Assembly (NCBI GenBank): GCA_034620365.1
Contig: JAQGEQ010000363.1
Location: 434,001 to 498,000, forward strand
Origin: Pegea sp. RAD2-039
Lineage: Eukaryota; Chordata; Thaliacea; Salpida; Salpidae
DNA length: 64,000 nt
Direction: 5' to 3'
Position 1 is the first letter of the stretch. Each line of letters begins with the position of its first letter. The notes under the pieces are model-generated. The model was not told the origin of the DNA. It saw only the letters and a program-made list of their open reading frames with translations, and made no database searches. Shown piece after piece: positions 62,546-64,000 of the stretch. A program made the position numbers and the translations under genes.

Positions 62546-64000
62546 TGTTGTTTTCTTTGTTACATTTATGAAAATTTATCTTCAACAATTTAATTCAATT
62601 TGTGGAATAAAATGTCGTGCCTTCTACAAAAATCAATCAATTAATCTAATTAAACTAAAAAGCCTAAAGTTGAATTCATTACAAGAAACCATTTCTCCAA
62701 AAAATTAGACTTTTAATATCAAAACAACAAATCAATTAATAAAAGAGAGAAAATCAGGATGATAGGAAGAAAGAATTATTTTCACTTCATTTAGAAAATC
62801 ATTTTTTATCTATGACATTTATTTAAATGTTATTATGCTGTAAGCATTTAACTTAATTGGTTGTGCTTGCTTCAAATTATAAAGTTTATCTCAAATAAAA
62901 TAAACTAATTGATTAGGAATAAGAGTAGTTAATTATCATATATAAATAGATTGGATCATCAAAACATAATGATGATCACATCAAAAAAGATGACACAATT
63001 TGACTGATATATGGATCAAGTGCAGTTAGTTTTCTGATTAACAACTATATTTCAAAGATAAACCAACAAACTACCATCAAAAAGAACCAACATCATATTA
63101 TAAACATACAAACAACTTCTGGATCTAATGCTAGGATCAGTTGTAATCTTGAATAGTTGCTTCTAATATCAAAGTTCATTTGCAGAGAAAGAGAGGCTTA
63201 ACCCATGCTTTCATCATCATTAAAAAAGCTTGTTTCTTGAAATGGTCTTAAGAGATACTACTTTTAAAGATCAAATAAATGAAAAAAGAAAATTATAAAA
63301 TACAAATGATCCTAAGGTGTTAATTTCTTTGAGGGTTTTGATGTATCCTAGAGTGAAAAGTCAGAAATTTTTTTCCCTTATTTGGTACAAGAGTAGCAAA
63401 AAATAATCTCTACTTGATGTTGAATATATTTTAAATTATTTTGATGCAAGTAAAGATATATCACCATTTTATGACAAATTTACAAAAATATAATGTTTGA
63501 AAGGACAAAATTTCTGTATTTGCTATTTTTATAGTTATTATCTTAAAATATTTATTTCTAGAGTTCAAAGATAAGATAAATTTCTAAAATATCACAACAA
63601 GGTTTATAACTCATTAGTTGTGGTTAGACTTTCTATATTTTTAAAGAATGAACAATTTTTTTATACTTTTGTAATGAGAAAAAAAACATTTCAACCTTTT
63701 TAAAATGCAAAAATTATATGATTACATAGGCAAAATTTGGAATAATTTCAAACACTATCTTGCATAAACTATTGATTAAGAAAACCTTTTTAGAGATAAC
63801 AATAAAAATAAAAACCATTCTTTAAACTCTTACAAAATAAAAAAGTTACTAATAAAGATTGCATTATTATTAATCATTTAAATCAAATTTAAATACAAAT
63901 TATTAATTTAATAAGCACTTAAGAAATTTGAGATTGTAACTTGAAAACTATAAACGTTTTTCTTATTATTTTCTTTTAAAAAATGTTTAATTGATGATGA
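62546..64000. other. Intergenic / upstream of the NUDT7-like gene
   Basis: AT-rich sequence to the window end. A 60-codon open frame at 62526-62708 looks like background. No RNA gene or recognisable repeat. Confidence 0.4.

Overview
This is a eukaryotic nuclear window. All the large genes are split by GT-AG introns, poly(A) signals follow several stop codons, and there are no operons. Most introns in the GC-richer genes are only about 45-60 nt long, while intergenic DNA is very AT-rich. The proteins are metazoan (INTS1, NUP214 with a C-terminal FG domain, Golgi alpha-mannosidase II, SRSF3-like, TIGAR-like). Tiny introns, a very AT-rich background and dense TGACGTCA palindromes make me think of a tunicate (ascidian). 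That placement is inference from general impression and is not proven by anything in the window.

Layout, left to right. 1-8974 (+): 3' portion of Integrator subunit 1, carrying a roughly 0.8 kb 14-bp minisatellite and a 23-bp E-box array in introns. 10992-14355 (-): an unassigned 449-residue coiled-coil protein that I assembled from 11 exons. 15200-16270 (+): a dead CR1/jockey-like LINE reverse-transcriptase relic. 18740-26181 (+): complete NUP214 (23 exons, about 1970 residues) with a 15-copy Pro/Gln repeat and a roughly 41-copy GLFG array. 28059-30134 (-): inorganic pyrophosphatase with two plausible starts, mitochondrial and cytosolic. 30844-31014 (+): a candidate 56-residue tail-anchored microprotein. 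32123-34925 (+): SRSF3-like splicing factor with an NRF1-type promoter palindrome and a predicted poison exon. 35854-36708 (-): intronless TSEN34. 39210-44297 (+): complete alpha-mannosidase II (16 exons, 1155 residues). 46627-47927 (+): ZIP-family zinc transporter. A dispersed 150-bp repeat occurs twice (48.3 and 50.3 kb) and a tRNA-derived SINE lies at 52.2-52.4 kb. 52914-53591 (+): intronless TIGAR-like phosphatase. 59964-61531 (+): small PH-PDZ protein. 61791-62545 (-): NUDT7-like CoA diphosphatase ending in SKF.

The genes are unrelated housekeeping functions: RNA processing (INTS1, SRSF3, TSEN34), nuclear transport (NUP214), glycan processing (MAN2A), metabolism (PPA, TIGAR, NUDT7) and metal transport (ZIP). 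They do not form a pathway. The most interesting signals are regulatory or repetitive: the C/A-rich frame-breaking exon inside the SRSF3-like gene, the expanded intronic array built from a 3' splice-site-like word, the over-representation of TGACGTCA, and the unusually homogeneous GLFG array in NUP214.

Limits: homology calls come from remembered family motifs, not searches. Exon joins were checked by hand for phase and GT-AG ends, except in INTS1 beyond about 3.2 kb, where only the last intron was resolved.
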